64,000 nt of DNA, taken from assembly GCA_938036875.1 (NCBI GenBank), contig CALHVX010000067.1, forward strand, positions 1 to 64,000, given 5' to 3'. Shown in pieces: positions 57,514-64,000 of this stretch. Origin of the DNA: an uncultured Pseudomonadales bacterium. Its GTDB lineage: Bacteria; Pseudomonadota; Gammaproteobacteria; Pseudomonadales; Azotimanducaceae. The first letter of the stretch is position 1, and each line of letters opens with the position of its first letter. The notes below the pieces were generated by a model. It made no database searches. It had not been told where the DNA came from and saw only the letters and a list, made by a program, of their open reading frames with translations. Position numbers and translations under genes: made by a program.

Positions 57514-59307
57514 CTAGCGATCTACTTTTAGTGCCGCTAAGAATGCTTCTTGCGGAATTTCAACGTTACCTACCTGCTTCATGCGTCGCTTGCCCGCTTT
57601 CTGCTTCTCTAAGAGCTTTTTCTTGCGCGTAATATCGCCACCATAACATTTAGCGGTCACATTTTTGCGCAGCGCCTTCACGGTTTGACGAGCAACAATC
57701 TGCCCACCAATCGCCGCCTGGATCGCCACATCAAACATTTGCCGCGGAATCAGCTCTTTCATTTTTTCGGCCAATGAGCGGCCCCTGGATTGTGCATGAT
57801 CTCGATGCACAATCATCGCCAGCGCATCCACTCGATCACCGTTGATCAAGATATCTAAGCGCACTAAGTTGGCCGGTTCAAAACGCAAGAAGCTGTAGTC
57901 CAATGAGGCAAAGCCCCGACTCACTGACTTCAAGCGATCAAAAAAGTCCATGACCACTTCGCTCATGGGTACTTCGTAACGCAATGACACCTGACCAGAT
58001 GAAAACTGCATGTTGATCTGCTTGCCACGACGCTCAACACACAAGCTGATCGCATTACCCACGTACTCTTGAGGAACCAAGATATTCACCTCAGCGATAG
58101 GTTCCCGCATCTCACTTGGGTTGTCGGGCAGTCTCGATGGGTTGTCTACGCTTAGCACCTCCCCATTTTGGGTTACCACTTCGTAGATCACCGTGGGCGC
58201 AGAAGTAATCAGGTCTAAATCGTACTCCCGCTCAAGTCGCTCTTGGATAATCTCCATGTGCAACATGCCGAGAAAGCCACATCGAAAACCAAATCCCAAT
58301 GCATCTGACGACTCTGGCTCGTAAAACAACGAGGCATCGTTTAGCGTTAGCTTCTCCAGGGCATCCCGAAAGTTTTCGAAGTCTTCCGAGCTGACCGGGA
58401 ACAAACCGGCAAAGACCTGAGGTTTAACCTGGGTAAAACCAGGTAATTGCTCAACTTCTGCATGCTTTGCGTTAACCAAGGTATCACCTACAGGCGCACC
58501 CAGTAGCTCTTTGATGCTAGCCACCACATAGCCGACTTCACCGGTGAACAACTCTTTGCGCGGCGAACGCTTAGGGGTAAAACGACCGAGCTCATCAATG
58601 ACGTGGGTTTTGCCCGTGGACTTGACCACAATACGATCGCCCTTCTTGATGCTGCCCTGCATCACCCTAACCAAAGACACAACGCCCAGATAATTATCAA
58701 ACCAACTATCAACGATTAGCGCCTGCAGAGGTTTATCCACCTCACCAACAGGTGGCGGTACATCGCGCACCAAACGCTCTAACAGGGCAGGCACTCCAAC
58801 ACCCGTCTTTGCACTGACACTAATCACGTCCGTGCAATCAATACCGATAATGTCTTCGATCTCAGCGGCGACACGCTCTGGCTCAGCCTGGGGTAGATCA
58901 ATCTTGTTGAGTACCGGCAGGACTTCTAGGCCCTGCTCTATTGCGGTATAACAATTGGCAACGGATTGAGCCTCAACGCCTTGAGCGGCATCAACCACCA
59001 ACAACGCGCCTTCACAAGCCGCCAGCGAGCGGCTCACCTCGTAACTAAAATCTACGTGTCCAGGGGTATCAATGAAGTTAAGTTGGTAGGTTTCACCGTC
59101 TTCGGCTTTGTAATTTAAGGTCACACACTGGGCTTTAATGGTGATCCCACGCTCGCGCTCGATATCCATGGAATCCAGCACTTGGTTCGCCATCTCGCGC
59201 TCGCTCAGGCCACCACAGAGCTGGATCAAGCGATCGGACAGCGTCGACTTGCCATGGTCTATATGGGCAATAATCGAGAAGTTTCGAATGTTATCTATGT
59301 CAGCCAA
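57514..59307 (-). CDS. lepA: Elongation factor 4 (LepA)
   Basis: LepA is a ribosomal GTPase related to EF-G and involved in translation fidelity and initiation or assembly. GTPase motifs are AHIDHGKST (14-22), the switch [22 protein letters not shown] and [12 protein letters not shown]. The unique C-terminal domain has [20 protein letters not shown] and the Lys-rich KRMKQVG-like end ([14 protein letters not shown]). Length 597 aa. Confidence 0.98.
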   Translation of the reverse strand: MADIDNIRNFSIIAHIDHGKSTLSDRLIQLCGGLSEREMANQVLDSMDIERERGITIKAQCVTLNYKAEDGETYQLNFIDTPGHVDFSYEVSRSLAACEGALLVVDAAQGVEAQSVANCYTAIEQGLEVLPVLNKIDLPQAEPERVAAEIEDIIGIDCTDVISVSAKTGVGVPALLERLVRDVPPPVGEVDKPLQALIVDSWFDNYLGVVSLVRVMQGSIKKGDRIVVKSTGKTHVIDELGRFTPKRSPRKELFTGEVGYVVASIKELLGAPVGDTLVNAKHAEVEQLPGFTQVKPQVFAGLFPVSSEDFENFRDALEKLTLNDASLFYEPESSDALGFGFRCGFLGMLHMEIIQERLEREYDLDLITSAPTVIYEVVTQNGEVLSVDNPSRLPDNPSEMREPIAEVNILVPQEYVGNAISLCVERRGKQINMQFSSGQVSLRYEVPMSEVVMDFFDRLKSVSRGFASLDYSFLRFEPANLVRLDILINGDRVDALAMIVHRDHAQSRGRSLAEKMKELIPRQMFDVAIQAAIGGQIVARQTVKALRKNVTAKCYGGDITRKKKLLEKQKAGKRRMKQVGNVEIPQEAFLAALKVDR

Positions 59308-59355
59308 CGGGTTGTATCCACATGCGGAGCGCGCGCGAGTTTAGCCCAAGGCAGA

Positions 59356-59386
59356 ACAAAGGGCGAATGCTACATCCGCCCTTTGT
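59356..59386 (-). terminator. Stem-loop after mucD (nearer lepA)
   Basis: ACAAAGGGCG (59356-59365) and CGCCCTTTGT (59377-59386) form a perfect 10-bp stem with an 11-nt loop. On the minus strand it is followed by TCTGCC rather than a U-tract. It lies in the mucD-lepA gap and may lower readthrough or separate the sigma-E genes from lepA-lepB. Confidence 0.5.
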
Positions 59387-59392
59387 GAGGGG

Positions 59393-59421
59393 ATTGTCCT
59401 AAGCGGCGAGCAAAGGACAAT
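59393..59421 (-). other. Second stem-loop in the mucD-lepA gap
   Basis: ATTGTCCT (59393-59400) and AGGACAAT (59414-59421) form a perfect 8-bp stem with a 13-nt loop, 6 bp from the first stem-loop. The two together occupy most of the 154-bp gap. Confidence 0.5.
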
Positions 59422-59461
59422 TTAGAGCCCGATTCGCCCCTTATCGAGGCTTTGACAGGGC

Positions 59462-61024
59462 TTAGTCAGGAACCCGCAGTGCCAAGAAGGTGGGCACATC
59501 ACCGCGGACGATAAGCACGGGTACAGACCGACCGGCGGGTAGATCTGCGCTAATCTCAGCAAAGCTTTTGGCTCCTTTAACCTGCTTGTTGTTCAGCCGT
59601 GTGATGACGTCACCAGGCCGCAACCCTGCTTCAGCCGCTGGTCCATCAACTTTGGTGACTACCACACCGCCGTTCAGGCTCAGTTGCTCTTGTCGCTTAG
59701 TGGGTAAATCTTCGACCGCTAAGCCTAAACGCGTTGCTTTAAGTTCAGATCCTGGATCCTTGCGACCTGCCGTTTGCGACCCTATATCTGCCAACTCACC
59801 AATCTTCACGGTTAACGTCTTGGACGAGCCATTGCGCATGACCTTCAACTTAGCTTTACCGCCAGCGCGTACCCGGCCGACCAAATGTGGCAGCTCTGAG
59901 GACAAGTCGATGGCTGAGCCATTAAAGCTGGTGATCACATCACCCTCTTTGACCCCAGCTCGCTCAGCAGGGCTATCTTCCATAACGCGCGCCACCAAGG
60001 CACCTTGGGGCCTGGACAGACCGAAACTTTCCGCCAAATCTCGGCTTACCTCCTGGATCACCACCCCAAGCCAACCGCGGGATACGCGACCGTCGGCCTT
60101 GAGTTGCTCAACCACATCCATGGCAACATCGATAGGAATCGCAAAGGACACACCCATGAAGCCACCCGAGTTAGAGTATATTTGCGAGTTAATGCCAATC
60201 ACCCTGCCGTCTAGGTCAAATAGCGGTCCACCGGAGTTGCCAGGGTTTATGGCAACGTCGGTCTGAATGAAGGGTACGTAGTTTTCATTTTGCGCCGTGG
60301 GCAAGCTGCGGCCTTTAGCACTGACAATGCCGGCCGTTACCGAGTAGTCGAAGCCAAAGGGCGAGCCAATGGCCAACACCCACTCGCCAACTTCAAGGTC
60401 GCGAGATTTACCGAGACGAACCATTGGCAAATTTTTCGCCTCAACCTTCAGCAGCGCCAAGTCCGAACGTGGGTCCGAACCAATCAGTTCTGCCGTTAGC
60501 TCCCGGCGATCGCTAAAGCGCACCAAAATTTCTTCTGCGCCTTCTATCACGTGATTGTTGGTTAACAGATAACCATCTTCGCTAATGACAAAGCCGGAAC
60601 CTAGCGAGCGGGCCGGAGTGTTCGGCTGACCGCCAAAAGGTGATTGACCCCTGGGGTCTTGGGGGCTTTGAGGACCTTGACCGCTCCCGGGTGGAAAGAA
60701 CCGTCGAAAGAACTCCTCTAGCTCCCGGGAGTTCCCCCTTGGGTTGGCGGAGCCATTTTTGCTGCGCTGCACGGTTGAAATGTTAACCACAGCTCCAGCG
60801 TTGTCCTTCACCAGTTGAGTAAAGTCGGGTAACTCCTTGGCTTGCACTTGCTGTGCTGGCAACATCGCGACCAACAGCGCCAATAGCATGGCCCCGAGCA
60901 TGGCCAACCTTAGGGTCGGCAGTGACGCGGCTCCTGACTTGGGTAATGACATCGGCAAGGCGCGAGCCTGCAGCACCGGTTTATCTTTTGGGGTTAGTTC
61001 CGTCACAGACAGTTTCCTCATCAT
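59462..61024 (-). CDS. mucD: Periplasmic serine protease MucD (DegP/DegQ family)
   Basis: MucD degrades misfolded envelope proteins and restrains sigma-E/AlgU. The catalytic triad is H158 (LLTNNHVIEG), D188 (DPRSDLALLKV) and S264 (NPGNSGGPLFD). Two PDZ domains follow (about 310-400 and 420-510). The signal sequence ends around LPAQQVQA (residue 62), but about 30 residues precede its hydrophobic core, so ATG at residue 25 (60952) may be the true start. A Gly/Pro/Gln-rich linker (112-140) lies before the protease core. It is the last gene of the rpoE-rseA-rseB-rseC-mucD set. Confidence 0.95.
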   Translation of the reverse strand: MMRKLSVTELTPKDKPVLQARALPMSLPKSGAASLPTLRLAMLGAMLLALLVAMLPAQQVQAKELPDFTQLVKDNAGAVVNISTVQRSKNGSANPRGNSRELEEFFRRFFPPGSGQGPQSPQDPRGQSPFGGQPNTPARSLGSGFVISEDGYLLTNNHVIEGAEEILVRFSDRRELTAELIGSDPRSDLALLKVEAKNLPMVRLGKSRDLEVGEWVLAIGSPFGFDYSVTAGIVSAKGRSLPTAQNENYVPFIQTDVAINPGNSGGPLFDLDGRVIGINSQIYSNSGGFMGVSFAIPIDVAMDVVEQLKADGRVSRGWLGVVIQEVSRDLAESFGLSRPQGALVARVMEDSPAERAGVKEGDVITSFNGSAIDLSSELPHLVGRVRAGGKAKLKVMRNGSSKTLTVKIGELADIGSQTAGRKDPGSELKATRLGLAVEDLPTKRQEQLSLNGGVVVTKVDGPAAEAGLRPGDVITRLNNKQVKGAKSFAEISADLPAGRSVPVLIVRGDVPTFLALRVPD

Positions 61025-61156
61025 AGTTCGAGCAGTTGTACTAGATTTTGGTTGCCGCTTAACCTTCGTTGGATCTTCGATTACGCGCTAAACAGCCTAT
61101 ACAATAGACCCCAAGCAACGCATTTGGTTCGACAACTAACGGAGTTTATGCGGTTT

Positions 61157-61552
61157 TTAGCGGCGAATTTCAAGGCGCAATTGGGATTCAAACCGCCGCG
61201 CAACACTCCGACACAAAGCGGTGACACTTAGCAGCAAAGCCGCAACGATAAGCAAAACTATCGGTACTTGTGACGGCGTGGAGATGGACAGGGACCCAGC
61301 TAACCAAGCCAGGGCAAACAAGGCAACCAACGGCAAACCGAAAACCAACGCGGCATAGCGATTGAGCGCTGTGGACTCCAAAGCCACGGTCACCGCCAAC
61401 GGCTGGGCGATGTCTGGAGACCTTAGGTCAGAATCCAAACTGGCTATAGGAAGAGGGGACGATGCCAAGGGCGCCAAACCTGCGCCAGCAGAACACGGGG
61501 CTGCACAAGTACTGCAGCTAGAGGTTGGCAACAACTGCGCTTGTTGTCCCAC
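61157..61552 (-). CDS. RseC/MucC-family membrane protein (short N-terminus)
   Basis: RseC/MucC proteins are inner-membrane modulators of the sigma-E and Sox pathways. This 131 aa protein has the family's N-terminal cysteines (C13, C16, C20 in SSCSTCAAPC) and two transmembrane helices (about 66-88 and 95-113). Gene position between rseB and mucD matches mucC. The only usable start is GTG 61552. The frame is open upstream into rseB and encodes FSIRLQRPAQLLWVG, similar to the usual start of the family, but has no ATG, GTG or TTG there. The N-terminus is thus short or begins at an unusual codon. Confidence 0.78.
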   Translation of the reverse strand: MGQQAQLLPTSSCSTCAAPCSAGAGLAPLASSPLPIASLDSDLRSPDIAQPLAVTVALESTALNRYAALVFGLPLVALFALAWLAGSLSISTPSQVPIVLLIVAALLLSVTALCRSVARRFESQLRLEIRR

Positions 61553-61598
61553 CCATAGGAGCTGCGCTGGTCGTTGAAGGCGGATGCTAAATGGCCGC

Positions 61599-62687
61599 CT
61601 AGCGAGCGGCGGTAGTGCTTGAGTTAATCGACTTAGCGATGCGTCGCGCGGTTGCTGTTGGCAGCTCGCCGACCACTGTGACTAAATGTTTGGCATCCCC
61701 TTTGCCTAGCAAATAGGTTACCGCAACAGTCCCCCCCTTGCGTGAGACCATGGTGGATGCGCCATCCGCCGGCATCGTTTCGACAAAGACCGAAAACGCT
61801 GCTACACCGTCGCTGTACACCGAGGTGCTAACCGGCGTTAGATTGCTATTCTTGCGACGCTCTTCGGATGCTGCCATCACAAAACCGGGTGGCAACCAAC
61901 CCGCATGCCACCGGACCTCAGGAGCCGCTTTGGATACAGGTTGATTTGTGGCTAAGGTCAAATGGCTAACCATGCCGGTTGCATCCGTTTGTGGCTCCAG
62001 GGCTTCTGCTTGCACAGCCTCGCCCACCGTAATGTTGGTGAACTGAAAAATCTCTAGGCGCTTACCCTTGGCATCAATGAGCTCAGAGCGTAGCAACAAC
62101 GCCGTGTCTTCATCCAACCACAACCGATAGCCAAAGCGGTGTTCATCTTTTGGGGTAACCGCAAGCCGAATGGCACTGCGACCAGCAACACGGTCTGTAC
62201 CAAAAAAGGACAAGCTATAACTATCGGCAATGTTGTCAAACTGGCGAACGTAAGCGCGGGCAAAGGGTCCCGCAGGCATGCTCACCTCCATATCCAGCAA
62301 GTCGTCCCCAGGCATGACGATGCAAGACACATCCTCTCCGTGGCGCACAATTTCGCGCGGCGCACCGTTAAGGTGAACCAGACGCTCACGCTGAACACCA
62401 TCGATAACCATATGGACAACGCGCAGGCTGGCTAGATCCGCTCCGGTGAAATAGCTGAAGCTGCCATCGTAGTTGTGACGCTCAAAGGCTTGGTCCATGC
62501 GTTGCAGCCATTGCTGCGGGTTAGCCAGATCGCGACTCGCCACATTTGCAGCAAACGCTGGTGCGCTTGACCATAACCCAGTGACCGTTGCTGTGAGGCA
62601 GGCTGCTAAACTGAGCGCTCGCACTAGCGGCGAGCTTGGATTACTCCGGCTTCTCAAAAGTAACAACCTTAACAAAAGAGGCAACAC
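61599..62687 (-). CDS. rseB: Sigma-E regulatory protein RseB/MucB
   Basis: RseB is a periplasmic lipoprotein-like-fold sensor that shields RseA from DegS cleavage. The N-terminal domain has WLQRMDQAFERHNYDGSF and GEDVSCIVMPGDD segments. The C-terminal domain contains WHAGWLPPGFV. A signal peptide ends near SSAPAFA. The listed start (GTG 62687) overlaps rseA by 47 bp. GTG 62624 would give a more normal signal peptide. Length up to 362 aa. Located between rseA and rseC. Confidence 0.93.
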   Translation of the reverse strand: MLPLLLRLLLLRSRSNPSSPLVRALSLAACLTATVTGLWSSAPAFAANVASRDLANPQQWLQRMDQAFERHNYDGSFSYFTGADLASLRVVHMVIDGVQRERLVHLNGAPREIVRHGEDVSCIVMPGDDLLDMEVSMPAGPFARAYVRQFDNIADSYSLSFFGTDRVAGRSAIRLAVTPKDEHRFGYRLWLDEDTALLLRSELIDAKGKRLEIFQFTNITVGEAVQAEALEPQTDATGMVSHLTLATNQPVSKAAPEVRWHAGWLPPGFVMAASEERRKNSNLTPVSTSVYSDGVAAFSVFVETMPADGASTMVSRKGGTVAVTYLLGKGDAKHLVTVVGELPTATARRIAKSINSSTTAAR

Positions 62688-63267
62688 CCGCTTTGTTTAG
62701 CGCCGTCTGTTGCACGTGGTGCAGCATGTAAGCATTGGCTCGCTGTAGATCTGTTGGCGAAGCCTGGGTAGTCACTTGGAACACAGGACCTTCAATATTT
62801 AGCGACTGTTCTGCCACCTGGGGTTGTGATTCTTGCTGCTGCTCCAAGGCAAAGAAACCGACGGTCACCATCAACGCAACGCTTGCGGCAACTGCCAGCC
62901 CAGTCAATGCACTTAACCCACTTTTTGCCGGCTTGGACTCAGCTTCGGTTGCCGTGACTAAGGTTGGTCCTGGTGCGATCAAGCCTTGGGCTGTCGCTTG
63001 CCACTCACCATCGGGATCATCTGCCTGGGCCGCTTCCGTACCTAGGGCTTCCCAAACAGCGTCAGCCATATGCTGCATAGATCCGGCCGGCAACAAGGCA
63101 TCACCCGCTTGCTCCGCTTTAAGGTGCGCGCCTATCACATGAAAGCGCTGCCAAGCTTGGAGTAGCTGGGGGTTATGACCAACCTCGTCTAACACTCGAC
63201 GTAGCTCAAACTCATCCGCCTCACCGTCAATCACGGCTGACATGGATTCTTTCAAACGCTCAGACAC
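62641..63267 (-). CDS. rseA: Anti-sigma-E factor RseA/MucA
   Basis: This membrane-bound anti-sigma factor holds sigma-E at the inner membrane until DegS and RseP cut it. I set the start at GTG 63267, which has AGGAG six bases upstream and begins MSERLKESMSAVIDGEADEF, aligned with Pseudomonas MucA. The N-terminal sigma-binding domain is about 1-85. One transmembrane helix is at about 115-137 (TGLAVAASVALMVTVGFFAL), followed by a periplasmic domain with Gln-rich start. Length 208 aa. It is 132 bp from rpoE. Confidence 0.94.
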   Translation of the reverse strand: MSERLKESMSAVIDGEADEFELRRVLDEVGHNPQLLQAWQRFHVIGAHLKAEQAGDALLPAGSMQHMADAVWEALGTEAAQADDPDGEWQATAQGLIAPGPTLVTATEAESKPAKSGLSALTGLAVAASVALMVTVGFFALEQQQESQPQVAEQSLNIEGPVFQVTTQASPTDLQRANAYMLHHVQQTALNKAGVASFVKVVTFEKPE

Positions 63268-63307
63268 ACACCACTCCTGCACCAACCCGGCACTTACTAC
63301 AGTTCAT

Positions 63308-63343
63308 TTGTTTGCACTTTTGTTTGCACTTTTGTTCGTACTT
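63308..63343. repeat. 12-bp tandem repeat between rpoE and rseA, three copies
   Basis: TTGTTTGCACTT occurs exactly at 63308-63319 and 63320-63331, and as TTGTTCGTACTT at 63332-63343. It is intergenic, in the leader between the sigma factor and its anti-sigma factor. Confidence 0.88.
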
Positions 63344-63399
63344 CAGTCTTAAGTTGCTTCTTGCGTTCATTCTTCAAGCTCTTGTCGATAGCAAAAGCG

Positions 63400-63981
63400 C
63401 TACCGTCGCCCCGTTAGCAGCGGCTCTATATGCCGCTCTATGGACTCACGAGCCCGAAAAATTCGAGATCGCACGGTCCCCACCGGGCAATCCATAATTT
63501 CTGCTATCTGCTCATAACTCAGACCATCAAACTCACGCAAAGTTACCGCGCTGCGAAGGTCTTCTGGCAATTCTGCGATGGCTGCATCAATCCCACTGGA
63601 AAGTTGATCTCGCGCTAGGGCGGCTTCCGGACTCTCCGCCTCTTGCAAGACCGTAGAAGTGGGGTTTAGTTCCGCATCATCGATGTCAACATCCGTATTT
63701 GGAGGTCTTCGGCCCCGCGAAACTAGGTGATTCTTGGCGGTGTTAATGGCGATGCGGTAGAGCCAGGTGTAAAACGCACTTTCGCCTCTGAATCTAGGCA
63801 GTGCGCGAAAAGCCTTAATAAAGGCCTCTTGGGCAACATCTTGGACTTCAGAGTTGTCTTTGACGTAGCGACTGATCAAATTGATGATCTTCTGCTGATA
63901 CCGGCTGAATAGCAGATCAAAGGCACTCTTATCCCCTGATTGCACTCGGCGGACCAGCTCTTGGTCAGTGTCTTTGCTCAA
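63400..63981 (-). CDS. rpoE: RNA polymerase sigma-E factor (RpoE/AlgU)
   Basis: Sigma-E (AlgU) is the ECF sigma factor for envelope stress. Region 2 is DVAQEAFIKAFRALPRFRGESAFYTWLYRIAINTAKNHL (about 48-86), which is nearly the Pseudomonas AlgU sequence in these motifs. Region 4 with helix-turn-helix is LREFDGLSYEQIAEIMDCPVGTVRSRIFRARE (about 148-180). Length 193 aa. The start is TTG 63981. An ATG just upstream is out of frame. The promoter lies beyond the window edge. Confidence 0.96.
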   Translation of the reverse strand: MSKDTDQELVRRVQSGDKSAFDLLFSRYQQKIINLISRYVKDNSEVQDVAQEAFIKAFRALPRFRGESAFYTWLYRIAINTAKNHLVSRGRRPPNTDVDIDDAELNPTSTVLQEAESPEAALARDQLSSGIDAAIAELPEDLRSAVTLREFDGLSYEQIAEIMDCPVGTVRSRIFRARESIERHIEPLLTGRR

Positions 63982-64000
63982 CGCTTCGTCATGCCCTGTA

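Noticed and set aside
59490-60266. Plus-strand open frame of 258 codons opposite mucD
   Set aside because: Ser/Thr/Pro-rich composition is typical of the antisense of a GC-rich gene. mucD shows a full catalytic triad and PDZ domains on the other strand.
63268-63285. TTG start for rseA at 63285
   Set aside because: GTG 63267 has AGGAG six bases upstream and aligns with MucA starts.

Overview
The window is a dense chromosomal housekeeping block of a gammaproteobacterium. Most of it keeps the gene order known from Pseudomonas and its relatives. One long minus-strand series (about 5.2-31.9 kb) runs rpsB-tsf-pyrH-frr-uppS-cdsA-rseP-bamA-skp-lpxD-fabZ-lpxA-lpxB-rnhB-dnaE-tilS-pyrG-eno-ftsB-truD-pcm-DUF368-nlpD-rpoS, and mutS/fdxA and recA/recX lie at its left end. 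The Pseudomonas-type long DapD, the algU-mucA-mucB-mucC-mucD sigma-E locus and the DUF4845 gene between lepB and rnc point to a Pseudomonadales/Cellvibrionales-like lineage rather than Enterobacterales. Genus cannot be told from this sequence. I see no rRNA, tRNA, CRISPR, insertion sequence, prophage or integron.

Layout. 1-5.1 kb: partial recX, recA with a LexA box, divergent mutS, fdxA. 5.2-31.9 kb: the long minus-strand series covering stationary-phase sigma factor, cell-wall hydrolase activation, protein repair, tRNA modification, glycolysis, CTP synthesis, replication, lipid A, outer-membrane assembly, phospholipid and undecaprenyl synthesis, and translation factors. 32.2-39.2 kb: plus-strand map-glnD-dapC-dapD-dapE (methionine removal, nitrogen signalling, lysine/DAP synthesis). 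39.3-42.9 kb: a detached type II secretion group gspN-gspC-gspD. 43.1-48.6 kb: plsB (+), rsmJ and tsaB (-), moeA (+). 48.7-49.4 kb: a histone H1-like protein made almost wholly of Lys/Arg/Ala/Thr repeats. 49.7-64 kb (minus): rpoE-rseA-rseB-rseC-mucD-lepA-lepB-DUF4845-rnc-era-recO-rlmD-relA-adk.

The genes form a few functional groups. BamA, Skp, RseP, MucD and the sigma-E regulators handle outer-membrane protein assembly and its stress response. LpxA/B/D, FabZ, PlsB and CdsA make lipid A and phospholipid. UppS and the DUF368 transporter make and recycle the undecaprenyl carrier. RelA, RpoS, GlnD and the H1-like protein belong to starvation and stationary-phase physiology.

I did not find an obviously new multi-gene system. 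The best leads are departures from the expected. (1) dxr, ispD and ispF are all absent from their conserved slots although uppS is kept, which suggests that the MEP isoprenoid pathway was lost or moved. (2) RelA lacks the whole zinc-finger (CC) domain. (3) LpxA has lost four donor-contact or active-site residues. (4) PyrG and PyrH carry substitutions in substrate-binding motifs. (5) The H1-like repeat protein. (6) Short 11-15-bp tandem repeats recur at gene junctions.
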